From CAIYRG01 sp036273455 (GTDB lineage Bacteria; Pseudomonadota; Alphaproteobacteria; Micropepsales; Micropepsaceae), in contig DASUHP010000024.1 of assembly GCA_036273455.1 (NCBI GenBank), positions 10,770 through 74,769 of the forward strand: a DNA stretch of 64,000 bases. Direction: 5' to 3'. The notes below the pieces were generated by a model. It had not been told where the DNA came from. It did no database searches and worked only from the letters and a program-made list of their open reading frames with translations. The position numbers and the translations under genes were made by a program. Within the stretch, counting starts at the first letter, position 1. Every line of letters begins with the position of its first letter. Positions 45,345 to 54,826 of this stretch are shown here, in pieces.

Positions 45345-45623
45345 ATGATCCAGTTACTGGTGATGGCATTGACCATTTTTGTTGCGGAGCTCGGCGATAA
45401 GACCCAGGTCGCAACGCTGCTGTTTGCCGCCGATCGCCAGAACTCGCCCTGGTCAGTTTTCGCCGCCTCGGCGAGCGCATTGGTGCTCGGTGCGGCGATC
45501 TCGGTGACTCTCGGCAGTTTCGCGCGCAACTGGCTCGAAATGGTGCCGCTGCGTCTGATTGCCGGCATCGCCTTCATCGCCATCGGCCTGTGGTCGGTGG
45601 CCGAATATTTCCGGGGTGCCTGA
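45345..45623 (+). CDS. single-domain TMEM165/GDT1 (UPF0016) membrane protein
   Basis: This 92-residue membrane protein has three predicted helices and the family's signature acidic motif E-L-G-D-K-T-Q near residue 15. GDT1 proteins transport divalent cations such as Mn2+ or Ca2+ and usually have two copies of this motif in one chain. Here a single half is encoded, so it would have to work as a dimer. The ATG at 45345 follows AGGAAAG by about 5 nt; the open frame further upstream is rejected. No second half is adjacent. Confidence 0.85.
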   Translation: MIQLLVMALTIFVAELGDKTQVATLLFAADRQNSPWSVFAASASALVLGAAISVTLGSFARNWLEMVPLRLIAGIAFIAIGLWSVAEYFRGA

Positions 45624-45663
45624 TGACGTGGAACACCCGCCCGGTTTTGTCTAACAATACAAC

Positions 45664-46533
45664 ATGACTTTCCGGCTCTGCGTTTTCACCGCGTTACCAT
45701 TATTGCTTGCGCCGGCTGCCATCGGCGCGGTCCCCGTCATTCCGGATTTTTCCGGAGTCTGGGGCCGCACCTCGGTCGATTACGAGCCGCCGCCGTCGGG
45801 GCCGGGGCCGGTGATGAACAAGACCCGCACTTTTTATATGCGCATCGGCGACGACGCCAATCCCATCCTGAAACCGGCTGCTGCTGAAAAAGTCCGCGAG
45901 GCCGCAGCGGTCTCGCGCACCGGCGTGAATTTTCCCACTCCGTCCAATCAATGCACGCCCTGGTCCGCCCCATATGCCTGGCGGGCCTTGGAAATGCAGA
46001 TGCTGCAGCAGAAGGATCAGGTCACAATTCTTTATGTGGGTGACCAGCAGATCCGCCATGTCCGGCTCAACAGCCGGCATCCGGCGCGGGTAGTGCCATC
46101 CTATATGGGCGATTCCATCGGCCACTATGAGGGAGATACACTGGTGATCGACACGGTCGGGATGAAACCCGGGCCGCATGCGATGATTGACAATTACGGG
46201 ACGCCGTTCAGTGAGAACCTGCATGTCGTCGAACGCATTCGTCTGATAGATGGTGCGGCCGCGAACCGGGCCGCCGAACAGGCCGAACGTGACAGCGGCC
46301 GTGTCGAGGTCGAAATGGGCGGCGCGAGCATCGATCCGGCTTACGAGGGGCCCGGCCTGCAGATTGCGTTCCGCGTCGACGACCCGACGGTATTTACCAT
46401 GCCGTGGTCGGCACAGGTCACCTACCGCCGTTCCGCCGGCCCGTGGGAAGAGCGCGTATGCGCCGACAACCCACACAATTACAGCACCGGCGCCGATGTT
46501 CCGGTACCGCAGACGGCCACGCCTGACTTCTGA
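45664..46533 (+). CDS. secreted protein of unknown function (paralogue A)
   Basis: This 289-residue protein has a signal peptide (about residues 1-22). The mature part has no motif I can link to a known activity. Conserved-looking blocks are FSGVWGRTS at the mature N-terminus, PSNQC near residue 97, RHVRLNSRHP near residue 135 and GDSIGHYEGDTLVIDTVG near residue 152. All recur in the protein at 60293-61204, so the two are clear paralogues. Similar proteins are frequent, unannotated, in soil alphaproteobacteria and acidobacteria as I recall. The stop overlaps the CoA-transferase start. Confidence 0.8.
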   Translation: MTFRLCVFTALPLLLAPAAIGAVPVIPDFSGVWGRTSVDYEPPPSGPGPVMNKTRTFYMRIGDDANPILKPAAAEKVREAAAVSRTGVNFPTPSNQCTPWSAPYAWRALEMQMLQQKDQVTILYVGDQQIRHVRLNSRHPARVVPSYMGDSIGHYEGDTLVIDTVGMKPGPHAMIDNYGTPFSENLHVVERIRLIDGAAANRAAEQAERDSGRVEVEMGGASIDPAYEGPGLQIAFRVDDPTVFTMPWSAQVTYRRSAGPWEERVCADNPHNYSTGADVPVPQTATPDF

Positions 46534-47762
46534 TGACCGAAGCAGAATCCCAATCCCGGCCAATTCATTTCTCACCCGATACTGCCGGGCCGCTCAAGGG
46601 CGTGAAGGTGCTCGATCTGTCGCGGCTGGTGGCGGGCAACATGTTGTCGCTGCAACTTGCCGATTTCGGCGCGGAGGTCACAAAAGTTGAGCCGCCAGAG
46701 GGTGACTCATTGCGCGCCTGGCTTGACGGCGGCGAGCCACTGTTCTGGAAGACATACAGCAGGAACAAGCGTTCCATCGTTCTCAACCTGCGGCAGGAAA
46801 AAGCGGTCGCCGCGCTGTGGCGGCTGATCGCAGAGGCGGATGTCTTCATCGAGAATTATCGTCCGGGCACGCTGGAGAAAATGGGGTTTGCCCCCGATCT
46901 CATGTTGGCCAGCAATCCACGGCTGATCGTGCTGAGGGTTTCGGGTTACGGGCAGACCGGTCCTTACGCGCAACTGCCGGGCTTCGGCACGCTGGTAGAG
47001 GCCATGAGCGGGCTTGCGGCGCGCAGCGGCTTTCCGGATCGCGAGCCCTTGCTGCCGCCCCTGGCGCTGGCGGACATGATCGCCGGACTTTCCGGCGCGA
47101 TGTCGGCGGTCACCGCATTGTTCGCGCGCGAACATGGCGCGCCAGGGCAGGTGATCGATCTGTCACTGTTGGAACCGCTGGTATCGGTACTCGGACCGGA
47201 AGCTGCGATTTACCGGCGCACCGGGCAGGTGCGGCAACGTTCCGGCAACGGCATCAGCATCTCCGCGCCGCGCAATATCTACCGCTGCGCGGATGGCAAA
47301 TATGCCGCGCTGTCCGGTTCGACCGCGGCGACCGCCCGGCGCATTTTCGAGATCATCGGTCGCCCCGACATGGTCAATGATCCGCGTTTTGCCACCAACG
47401 ATGCGCGCGTCAGGAATCGTGCCTTGATCGATGAGATCATCGGCGGCTGGTTTGCCACGCGCAATCGCGCCGAAGCGCTGGCCGAAATGCAGGCCGCCGG
47501 CGTGACCGCCGGGCCGGTCTATGATGTGGCCGATGGGCTCACCGATCCGCATTTCCGTTCGCGCGAAGTTTTTGTCGAGGTGGAAGATCCCGAACTTGGA
47601 GCTATTCCAATGCCCAATATCGTGCCCCGCCTTTCCGCGACCCCGGGGGTGTGGCGGCGGCCTGCGCCGGCGCTCGGCGAGCACACCGACGAGGTGCTCT
47701 CGGAAGCCGGTTTGACTGCTGATGAGATTGCGGCATTACGTAAAGATGGCGCCTGCGCATGA
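46533..47762 (+). CDS. CaiB/BaiF family CoA-transferase
   Basis: This family III CoA-transferase of 409 residues moves CoA between carboxylic acids through a covalent aspartyl-CoA intermediate. The catalytic aspartate is in PLALADMIAG near residue 180. The N-terminal GPLKGVKVLDLSRLVAGN and the EVTKVEPPEGDSLR segment are standard for the family. It lies between a secreted unknown protein and a short-chain fatty acid permease with 4-nt overlaps, which suggests activation of an imported organic acid. The true substrate is unknown. Confidence 0.92.
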   Translation: MTEAESQSRPIHFSPDTAGPLKGVKVLDLSRLVAGNMLSLQLADFGAEVTKVEPPEGDSLRAWLDGGEPLFWKTYSRNKRSIVLNLRQEKAVAALWRLIAEADVFIENYRPGTLEKMGFAPDLMLASNPRLIVLRVSGYGQTGPYAQLPGFGTLVEAMSGLAARSGFPDREPLLPPLALADMIAGLSGAMSAVTALFAREHGAPGQVIDLSLLEPLVSVLGPEAAIYRRTGQVRQRSGNGISISAPRNIYRCADGKYAALSGSTAATARRIFEIIGRPDMVNDPRFATNDARVRNRALIDEIIGGWFATRNRAEALAEMQAAGVTAGPVYDVADGLTDPHFRSREVFVEVEDPELGAIPMPNIVPRLSATPGVWRRPAPALGEHTDEVLSEAGLTADEIAALRKDGACA

Positions 47763-49117
47763 GTATGGAAACCGCCGCTGCCGATCAAACCCGGCGCAGC
47801 TTTGCCGCAATCTCGATCGATTTTTTCGAACGCTATATGCCCGACCCGTTCATTCTCGCGATCGGATTGGCCGTGCTGGTGGTTGCTGCCGCCGCGGCGG
47901 CAGCGCCGCACGGAACCTGGTCTGTGATTCTGACGTCGTGGTATTCGGGCATGTTCGGCATTCTCGGATTCGCCTTTCAGATGATCCTGATCCTGGTGAC
48001 GGGTCATGCGCTGGCTTATTCGCCGCCCTGCATGCGGGGCCTGAAATGGCTGGTCGCAAAAGTGCGAACGCCCAATCAGGCGGTGGTGCTGACGTTCCTG
48101 ACCGCTGCACTGGCATCCTGGATCAGTTGGGGATTTGGCCTTGTCATCGCCGCCGTCCTGGCCCGCGAAGTGGCAAAACAGGTGCGCGTGGATTTCGCCT
48201 GGCTGGTCGCCTCGGCCTATTCGGGATTCGTGATCTATGCCAGCGGACCTTCCGCATCGATTCCGGTGTCGCAGGCTTCGCACGGCAATGCACTCAACAT
48301 CGTCGAGAAAGTCACCGGCCATATCGTGCCGTTTACCCAAACGACTTTTGCGCCGTTCAATCTGGTGCCGATGTTCCTCATTCTGGTGGTGATGCCGTTT
48401 GTGCTGCTGTGGGTGCGGCCACGGGGGGCGGAGGTGCAGGTTTTCGTTCCGCCACAAGAAACCCGGCCTGCTCCTGCTGCACCAGCGGGCGATTGTCTGG
48501 CGCGCAGGCTTGAACATTCACCATTGGGCACGCTGTTCCTCGTTCTCGCAGGGATCGGTTACGCGGGCGTTGCGATTGCGGAAGGCAAGCTCGATTTCGA
48601 CATCAACTTCATCATCTTCATATTCCTGACTGCAGGTCTCGCCGCACACCGCACGCCGATGGCTTATGCCGCCGCGGTGAAGAACGCCGCGAGTCAGACC
48701 GGGCCGCTGATGCTGCAATTTCCGATTTACGGCGGCATCATGGGAGTGATGACCGCGACCGGGTTGGCCGAACAGATATCCCGCGGCATCGAAGGATTTG
48801 CGACCGCTCACACGCTGCCGCTGTTCAGTTTCATCTCGTCGATCTTCATTTCCATGATCGTGCCGTCGGGCGGCGGACATTGGGCGGTTCAGGGCCCTTT
48901 CACCATCCCTGCAGCAGTCGCGCTGAACGCATCCATTCCGGCGACGACCATGGCGGTGGCGATGGGGGAGGAAGTCGCCAATATGCTTCAGCCGTTCTGG
49001 GCACTCCCGGTGGTGGCGATCGCCGGAATCGGCATCCAGCGGGTTCTGGGGCTGACCATCATGACATTCATCGTCAGCACACTAATCTTCGCAGCGGCGC
49101 TGCTGTTACTGGTATAA
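47759..49117 (+). CDS. short-chain fatty acid transporter, AtoE family
   Basis: This 452-residue membrane protein has about ten to twelve helices and the AtoE-type N-terminus, FFERYMPDPFILAIGLAVL. A conserved GGHWAVQGPF segment lies near residue 375. AtoE imports short-chain fatty acids such as butyrate in E. coli. The gene overlaps the CoA-transferase gene by 4 nt (ATGA), so import followed by CoA activation is the likely unit. The substrate is inferred from the family. Confidence 0.88.
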   Translation: MSMETAAADQTRRSFAAISIDFFERYMPDPFILAIGLAVLVVAAAAAAAPHGTWSVILTSWYSGMFGILGFAFQMILILVTGHALAYSPPCMRGLKWLVAKVRTPNQAVVLTFLTAALASWISWGFGLVIAAVLAREVAKQVRVDFAWLVASAYSGFVIYASGPSASIPVSQASHGNALNIVEKVTGHIVPFTQTTFAPFNLVPMFLILVVMPFVLLWVRPRGAEVQVFVPPQETRPAPAAPAGDCLARRLEHSPLGTLFLVLAGIGYAGVAIAEGKLDFDINFIIFIFLTAGLAAHRTPMAYAAAVKNAASQTGPLMLQFPIYGGIMGVMTATGLAEQISRGIEGFATAHTLPLFSFISSIFISMIVPSGGGHWAVQGPFTIPAAVALNASIPATTMAVAMGEEVANMLQPFWALPVVAIAGIGIQRVLGLTIMTFIVSTLIFAAALLLLV

Positions 49118-49123
49118 AATTCA

Positions 49124-49176
49124 ACCCTCCCCCTGAGGGAGGGTCGAAAACGCACGGCGTTTTCGGGGAGGGGAGA
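49124..49176. repeat. palindromic (REP-like) element
   Basis: Two hairpins lie back to back: ACCCTCCC/GGGAGGGT at 49124-49131 and 49137-49144, and CGAAAACGC/GCGTTTTCG at 49145-49153 and 49157-49165. A further GGGAGGGGAG follows. An element of similar character lies at 57262-57440. Repeats of this kind are scattered in many alphaproteobacterial genomes. It may end the AtoE-gene transcript. Confidence 0.75.
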
Positions 49177-49198
49177 TTTCTTTTTGGGAGGGCTCCAC

Positions 49199-50209
49199 AT
49201 GCCTATGCACAGCCGCCGCAGCATCAATACCGCGATTGCCGCGACGGGCATTTCCATCTTCGTTCCGCGTTTTGCGTGCGCCGCCGAATTCGAAATGCGC
49301 GAAGTCCACAATCAGCCGGTGGACAGCCCGCTGCATAAGCGCATGGTTCAGCTGTGGGACGCTGTCGCACGGGAAACCGGCGGGCGAGTGCATGTGACCA
49401 TTCTTCCCGACAGCGGCGAGGCGCAGGGAATCAAAAATCCTCTGCCGATGCTGCAATCGGGCGAACTTGAATTTTTCACCCTCGCGGGCAACGGCTTGTC
49501 GGCGCTGGTGCCCGCCGCCGATGTCCAGGCAACACCTTTTGCCTTTCGCGATCCGGCGCAGGTCTATGCCGCGCTCGACGGCGATCTGGGTGAATATCTG
49601 CGGGGGGAAATCCGCGCCAGGGGACTCTATCTTCTGCCGGCCGGATGTTTCGAAAACGGCATCCACCAGCTCACCAGTTCGGTGCGACCAATCCGCAGCG
49701 CCGAGGATATTCGCGGGCTGAAGCTGCGCGTGCCGGGATCGAAAATGTACCAGGATTTCTTCCGCTCGCTCGGCGCTGATGTCCACACGCTCAATCTCAA
49801 CCGCACCCATGATGCTCTGAAAGCCGGTGAGATCGACAGTCAGGATGATCCCTGGGACGATGTCGAATTCCTGAAGCTGTACGAGTTCCAGAAATACGGT
49901 AGCCAGACCAATCACTCCTGGTCGGGTTACAACACGCTGGCCAATCTCGCGCGCTGGCAGAAACTGCCGGCGGATGTGCAGCGGTCGATCGAGACCAATA
50001 CGCGCAAATATGTGGCAATGCAGCGTGCCGACACCGACAAGCTCAATGGCGAATTGCGCGCTGTCCTGACCCGGCGCGGCATGCAGTTCAACGAAGTGGA
50101 CCGCGCATCATTCAAGCCGGCGCTGGCGGAGTTCTATCCGAAGTGGCGAGATTATATTGGCCGGCGCGCCTGGGATTTGCTCGTCGCCCATACGGGCGCA
50201 TTGGGATAA
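49199..50209 (+). CDS. TRAP-type (DctP-like) periplasmic binding protein
   Basis: This 336-residue protein has an N-terminal signal peptide (ending ACAAE) and the DctP fold of TRAP-transporter binding proteins. Typical features are HKRMVQLWDAVARETGGRVHVTILPDSG near the mature start, and IRSAEDIRGLKLRVPGSKMYQDFFRSLGA, which contains the conserved carboxylate-binding Arg. No DctQ or DctM membrane subunit lies nearby. The ATG at 49199 follows GGGAGG by about 7 nt. The ligand is probably an organic acid. Confidence 0.87.
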   Translation: MPMHSRRSINTAIAATGISIFVPRFACAAEFEMREVHNQPVDSPLHKRMVQLWDAVARETGGRVHVTILPDSGEAQGIKNPLPMLQSGELEFFTLAGNGLSALVPAADVQATPFAFRDPAQVYAALDGDLGEYLRGEIRARGLYLLPAGCFENGIHQLTSSVRPIRSAEDIRGLKLRVPGSKMYQDFFRSLGADVHTLNLNRTHDALKAGEIDSQDDPWDDVEFLKLYEFQKYGSQTNHSWSGYNTLANLARWQKLPADVQRSIETNTRKYVAMQRADTDKLNGELRAVLTRRGMQFNEVDRASFKPALAEFYPKWRDYIGRRAWDLLVAHTGALG

Positions 50210-50217
50210 TAGGCGCC

Positions 50218-51215
50218 TCAAATCTCGTCTTTGCGGATGCAGGCGGCGAGGTGATCCATCACCGGCTGGCCTGCCGCAGCGCCCAATGGCTCCAGCGGCG
50301 GCACGATCTGCTTGCAAGCTTCGATGGCATAGGGGCAGCGCGGATGAAACGGACAACCAGGCGGAGGCGACACCGGACTGGGCGCTTCGCCGCGCACCGG
50401 TTCGCCGGTGTGGCGCCGGTCCGGATCGGGCACCGGAATGGCCTCGATCAATGCACGGGTATAGGGATGAGCGGGGCGCGCAAACACTTTTGCCGCCGGG
50501 CCCCGCTCCACGATCTTCCCGAGATACATGATGGCGATGGAATCGCTGATATGTTCGACCACGGACAAATCATGACTGATGAATATATAGGTCAGTCCTC
50601 GCTCGCGCTGGAGCCGCACCATCAGGTTCAGCACCTGGCTGCGCACCGACACATCGAGTGCCGACACCGGTTCGTCGGCGATCACCAGCCTCGGGTTCAG
50701 CGCCAGCGCGCGCGCGATGCTGACGCGCTGCCTTTGTCCTCCCGAAAATTCATGCGGATAGCGTTGCAGCATTTCTCCCGTCAGCCCGACGGTTTCGAGA
50801 AGCTGCCGCACCATTTCGGTCTGTTCTGAGCGATTGCCGATCCCGTGGACGAGCAGCGGCTCGCGCACGATTTCGCCGACCGTCATGCGCGGATTAAGCG
50901 AAGAATAGGGGTCCTGGAAAATCATCTGGACATCACGGCGCAGGCGGAACAGCTCCTCGCCTTTGGCGTGGGCGAGATCGCGGCCTTCGAACATTACGCG
51001 GCCGGCGGTGGGATCCTCGATCCGGATGATCGTGCGGCCGAGCGTGGACTTGCCGCAGCCCGATTCGCCGACCAGTCCCAGCGTTTCGCCTTCCGTGACG
51101 GTCAAATCCACGCCATCCACCGCGCGGACATCGCCGATTTTCGCGCCGAACACGCCACCGCGTAACGGATAGTATTTTTTCAACCCTTCGACCGCGAGCA
51201 ATGGCGCGCTTGCGT

Positions 51216-51219
<4 letters not shown>
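50218..51219 (-). CDS. peptide ABC transporter ATPase (DppF/OppF type)
   Basis: This 333-residue ABC ATPase has Walker A GESGCGKST, signature FSGGQRQR, Walker B LVIADE and the C-terminal oligopeptide/dipeptide extension with CPFHPRCPYA, which probably binds an Fe-S cluster in the family. It is the second of two ATPase genes and overlaps the first by 4 nt. It should energise the two permeases encoded farther upstream on the same strand. It converges on the TRAP binding-protein gene with 8 nt between. Confidence 0.93.
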
Positions 51220-52214
<995 letters not shown>

Positions 52215-52229
52215 CGAAGTCTTCAGCTT

Positions 52230-52607
52230 CTAAATGTCGCCATCCGTTTTGATCGCTATTTCCAACTCTTCGGCCACGCGGTTGAGCCGTTTGTCGAACG
52301 TCCAAAGTGATGATCCGGGAGTGATGCGAAGCGACGCGAGAAGGTGAACATCCACATAGCCGATTCCACGTTCAAACAATTTGCTTCGGTTAATGAATTC
52401 GAGGATTTCGGCATCGCTTGCGACCGTACAGCGCGGAAGGCTCTGTAGCTGGCCCACCAACAGCAAACGCTGTCGCATCGCCCCAAGCGCGACTTCACCG
52501 ATTACGAACGGGTGACACAGGATTTGACCGGCATCAAGCAGGCGACTGAGTTCGGGCGCCCCGCGCCGGAAATGCTCTACCCAAACGGATGTGTCGACCA
52601 GAATCAC
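52230..52607 (-). CDS. VapC-family PIN-domain toxin
   Basis: This 125-residue PIN-domain protein starts ILVDTSVWVEHFR with the first active-site aspartate at about residue 4. A Glu in GEVALGA near residue 38 and an Asp near residue 86-97 (GYVDVHLLAS, WTFDKRL) complete the acidic site of an RNA-cleaving VapC toxin. Its GTG start overlaps the vapB stop. It lies between the binding-protein and ATPase genes of a peptide importer, an unusual place for such a pair. Confidence 0.9.
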   Translation of the reverse strand: MILVDTSVWVEHFRRGAPELSRLLDAGQILCHPFVIGEVALGAMRQRLLLVGQLQSLPRCTVASDAEILEFINRSKLFERGIGYVDVHLLASLRITPGSSLWTFDKRLNRVAEELEIAIKTDGDI

Positions 52608-52801
52608 TCCGGAGGAAACCGCCGCCGCGGTGGTGCTTTCAACTTGGGTTCAGTTCCTCCCAGACGGGCCAATCGTCTCGCGGCCTCACGTTCGATCAGC
52701 GCCTTCAGTGCTTCGCGCACCAGAGCCGACTTCTCCTTCAACCCGGTATATTCCTGGGCCCTGGCTACCAAATCGTCGTCCAGCGCGAGAGTTGTCCGCA
52801 T
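52604..52801 (-). CDS. VapB-family antitoxin
   Basis: This 65-residue protein has a ribbon-helix-helix N-terminus (MRTTLALDDDLVARAQEYTG) and a basic proline-rich C-terminal tail (RRLARLGGTEPKLKAPPRRR) likely to bind the VapC toxin. The order antitoxin then toxin with a 4-nt overlap is standard for vapBC modules. The 66-bp gap upstream may hold its own promoter. Confidence 0.88.
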   Translation of the reverse strand: MRTTLALDDDLVARAQEYTGLKEKSALVREALKALIEREAARRLARLGGTEPKLKAPPRRRFPPE

Positions 52802-52867
52802 CGCTCACCTCACGGCACGTATATGCGCATCTTTGATGCCGATTTCAATGCCTTTGATTAGAACAAT

Positions 52868-54784
52868 TCACTGCAATTTCTTTTGCACGCCGTAGCAATC
52901 TACGTCGAGAACCTTGTTCTGCGGATAAGGCGTGCCATTCTGCATCGCCTGGGTCAGCGCTGCTTTTTTCGCCGGGTCGATCCAGTACACGAAGTAATCG
53001 GTGAGACCGGACGCGCGTTTTGGCAGGTAACATTCGGGAAACTGCATGTAATCCCAGTAGACCAGGCGGACATAGGGTGCGGTCCAGAACGGAATGTAAA
53101 ACGCCTCGTCATGCACGATCTGATCGATCCGGTACAAGGCGTTCTTCCGCGCTTCCGGATCGAAGCTCTCTTCATAGGTTTTGATCAAGGCGTCCACTTC
53201 GGGCGTTCCGAAGCCCCAGAAATCATTATTATTCAACTTATCCTTGAATTCCGATCCGAGAGCTTGCCGCGGATCGGGGTAGAATGACGACGACATCCCA
53301 ACCTCGAACATCTCATATTTGCGCTGCAGCGCGCGCTCGAACATCGTGCCCGGTTCCAGCAATTGCAGCCGCATGTCGACGCCGGCACGGCGGTAATCCT
53401 GCTGGACGGACGTCAACATGGTGTCATTTGCCTTGTTGTCGTAGAGCAGCGTGAAGCTCGCCTTTTCGCCGCGGTCGTTGACCAGAATGTCGTCGGTGTC
53501 GGAGCGGGTGAACAGCAGTCCGTAGGCGACGTTTTCGAACTGCGCCAGCCAGCTATTGGCTGTCATGGATTTTGGACGGTGAAATCCGGCCTTCAGCAGA
53601 TGCAGCCGCGCTTGCTCGGGATCGAACGGATAGGCGCGGACATTCGGATTGGCGAAATCCGTTCCCTGGAAGAAGGTGTTGATCCGGTAATAATCGTTGA
53701 ACATCAGGTCCCGGTTGATCCGGTTGAAATCGAACAGGTACTGCATGGCAAGGCGGAAATTTCGGTTGGCAAACAGCGGATCTGTCAAATTCATCTGCAA
53801 ACCATAAATTCCCTGCGGCACGTCGATGAACACGCGTGCCCGCTTCAGCCAACCGTTTTGCGCCGCCGGAAAATCGAAACCCTCGTGCCACTCCCTGGCA
53901 CTTCCCTCGACCATCGCATCCAGCTGGCCAAGCCGCACGTAGTCCAACTCGCGATCCGACGGAATGACGGTGAGCTGAATCTGGTCGAAATTATATTGGC
54001 CGATGAAATAGCGTTTGTTGTCGCCCCACCAATGCTCAATGCGTTTGAATGTCACGGATTGGCCGGTCTGCATGTCTGAGATGACATAGGGCCCGACGGC
54101 TACAGGTGGCACATTATTCGTCCGGGTGACCCAGGTGTCGTCGAGAATCGTGGCGTGGGCGGGGGTCGGCCAAAAGCCCGCATAATCATAGAGGGGGCGC
54201 CAGCTCTTCCGCGTACCGACGATGCGCAGCGTGTAATCGTCGATTTTGTCGACCGACTGATAGTACTGCAGCATGTATGTGTTGTAGAAAGGATCGACGA
54301 TATATTTCGACTTCAACATCTTCCAGGTGAAGACGTAGTCGTCTGCGGTGATCGGCTTTCCGTCGGACCAGCGCGCGTCCCGGTCCAGTTTGAAATAGAT
54401 CGTTTTCTGGTCCGGCTGGATTGACCAGTCGGTCGCCATCATCGGGATGAATTTGTCCGTCACCGGGTGCTGGGTGACGAGCGTGAACCCTATGGTAAAG
54501 GAGCGGTTCCAGGCGGAAAAGAAATCGTTGGAATTTGGCCCAACCAGCCGCAGGGTCAGCGGGTATGCACCAATGGCGAGCCGCAGGGTGCCGCCGCGCA
54601 GCGCCTTGGGCGAACCGATCAACGGCTCATTATTGTCCGTCGTCCAGACAATGTCTTTGGGGAGCGTGACCGGTTCGCCGGGTTTGTTGACACTGGCCGG
54701 CGTCGGCGCGGCGTCGCCCGCAGCCAGCGCCGAAAATCCGCACATCAGCCCCGCGAACACCGCTGCGACTAACAGATTTCTCAT
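52868..54784 (-). CDS. peptide-binding protein, YejA-like (SBP family 5)
   Basis: This 638-residue periplasmic binding protein has a signal peptide (about residues 1-22). It is of the large family-5 type that binds oligopeptides; the YejA group also takes up microcin C in E. coli. The RGGTLRLAIGAYPLTL start and the FKLDRDARWSDGKPITADDYVFTWKM segment are characteristic. It is co-directional with the two permeases upstream. The true ligand is unknown. Confidence 0.9.
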   Translation of the reverse strand: MRNLLVAAVFAGLMCGFSALAAGDAAPTPASVNKPGEPVTLPKDIVWTTDNNEPLIGSPKALRGGTLRLAIGAYPLTLRLVGPNSNDFFSAWNRSFTIGFTLVTQHPVTDKFIPMMATDWSIQPDQKTIYFKLDRDARWSDGKPITADDYVFTWKMLKSKYIVDPFYNTYMLQYYQSVDKIDDYTLRIVGTRKSWRPLYDYAGFWPTPAHATILDDTWVTRTNNVPPVAVGPYVISDMQTGQSVTFKRIEHWWGDNKRYFIGQYNFDQIQLTVIPSDRELDYVRLGQLDAMVEGSAREWHEGFDFPAAQNGWLKRARVFIDVPQGIYGLQMNLTDPLFANRNFRLAMQYLFDFNRINRDLMFNDYYRINTFFQGTDFANPNVRAYPFDPEQARLHLLKAGFHRPKSMTANSWLAQFENVAYGLLFTRSDTDDILVNDRGEKASFTLLYDNKANDTMLTSVQQDYRRAGVDMRLQLLEPGTMFERALQRKYEMFEVGMSSSFYPDPRQALGSEFKDKLNNNDFWGFGTPEVDALIKTYEESFDPEARKNALYRIDQIVHDEAFYIPFWTAPYVRLVYWDYMQFPECYLPKRASGLTDYFVYWIDPAKKAALTQAMQNGTPYPQNKVLDVDCYGVQKKLQ

Positions 54785-54826
54785 GCGCCGGCTCCAATTT
54801 CCCGCATCCGTGCCAGGGCAGGTTTG

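Noticed and set aside
52802..52867. Short frame upstream of vapB ending ...GIKDAHIRAVR
   Set aside because: There is no start codon and it is only about 20 codons; it is probably just the vapB leader.
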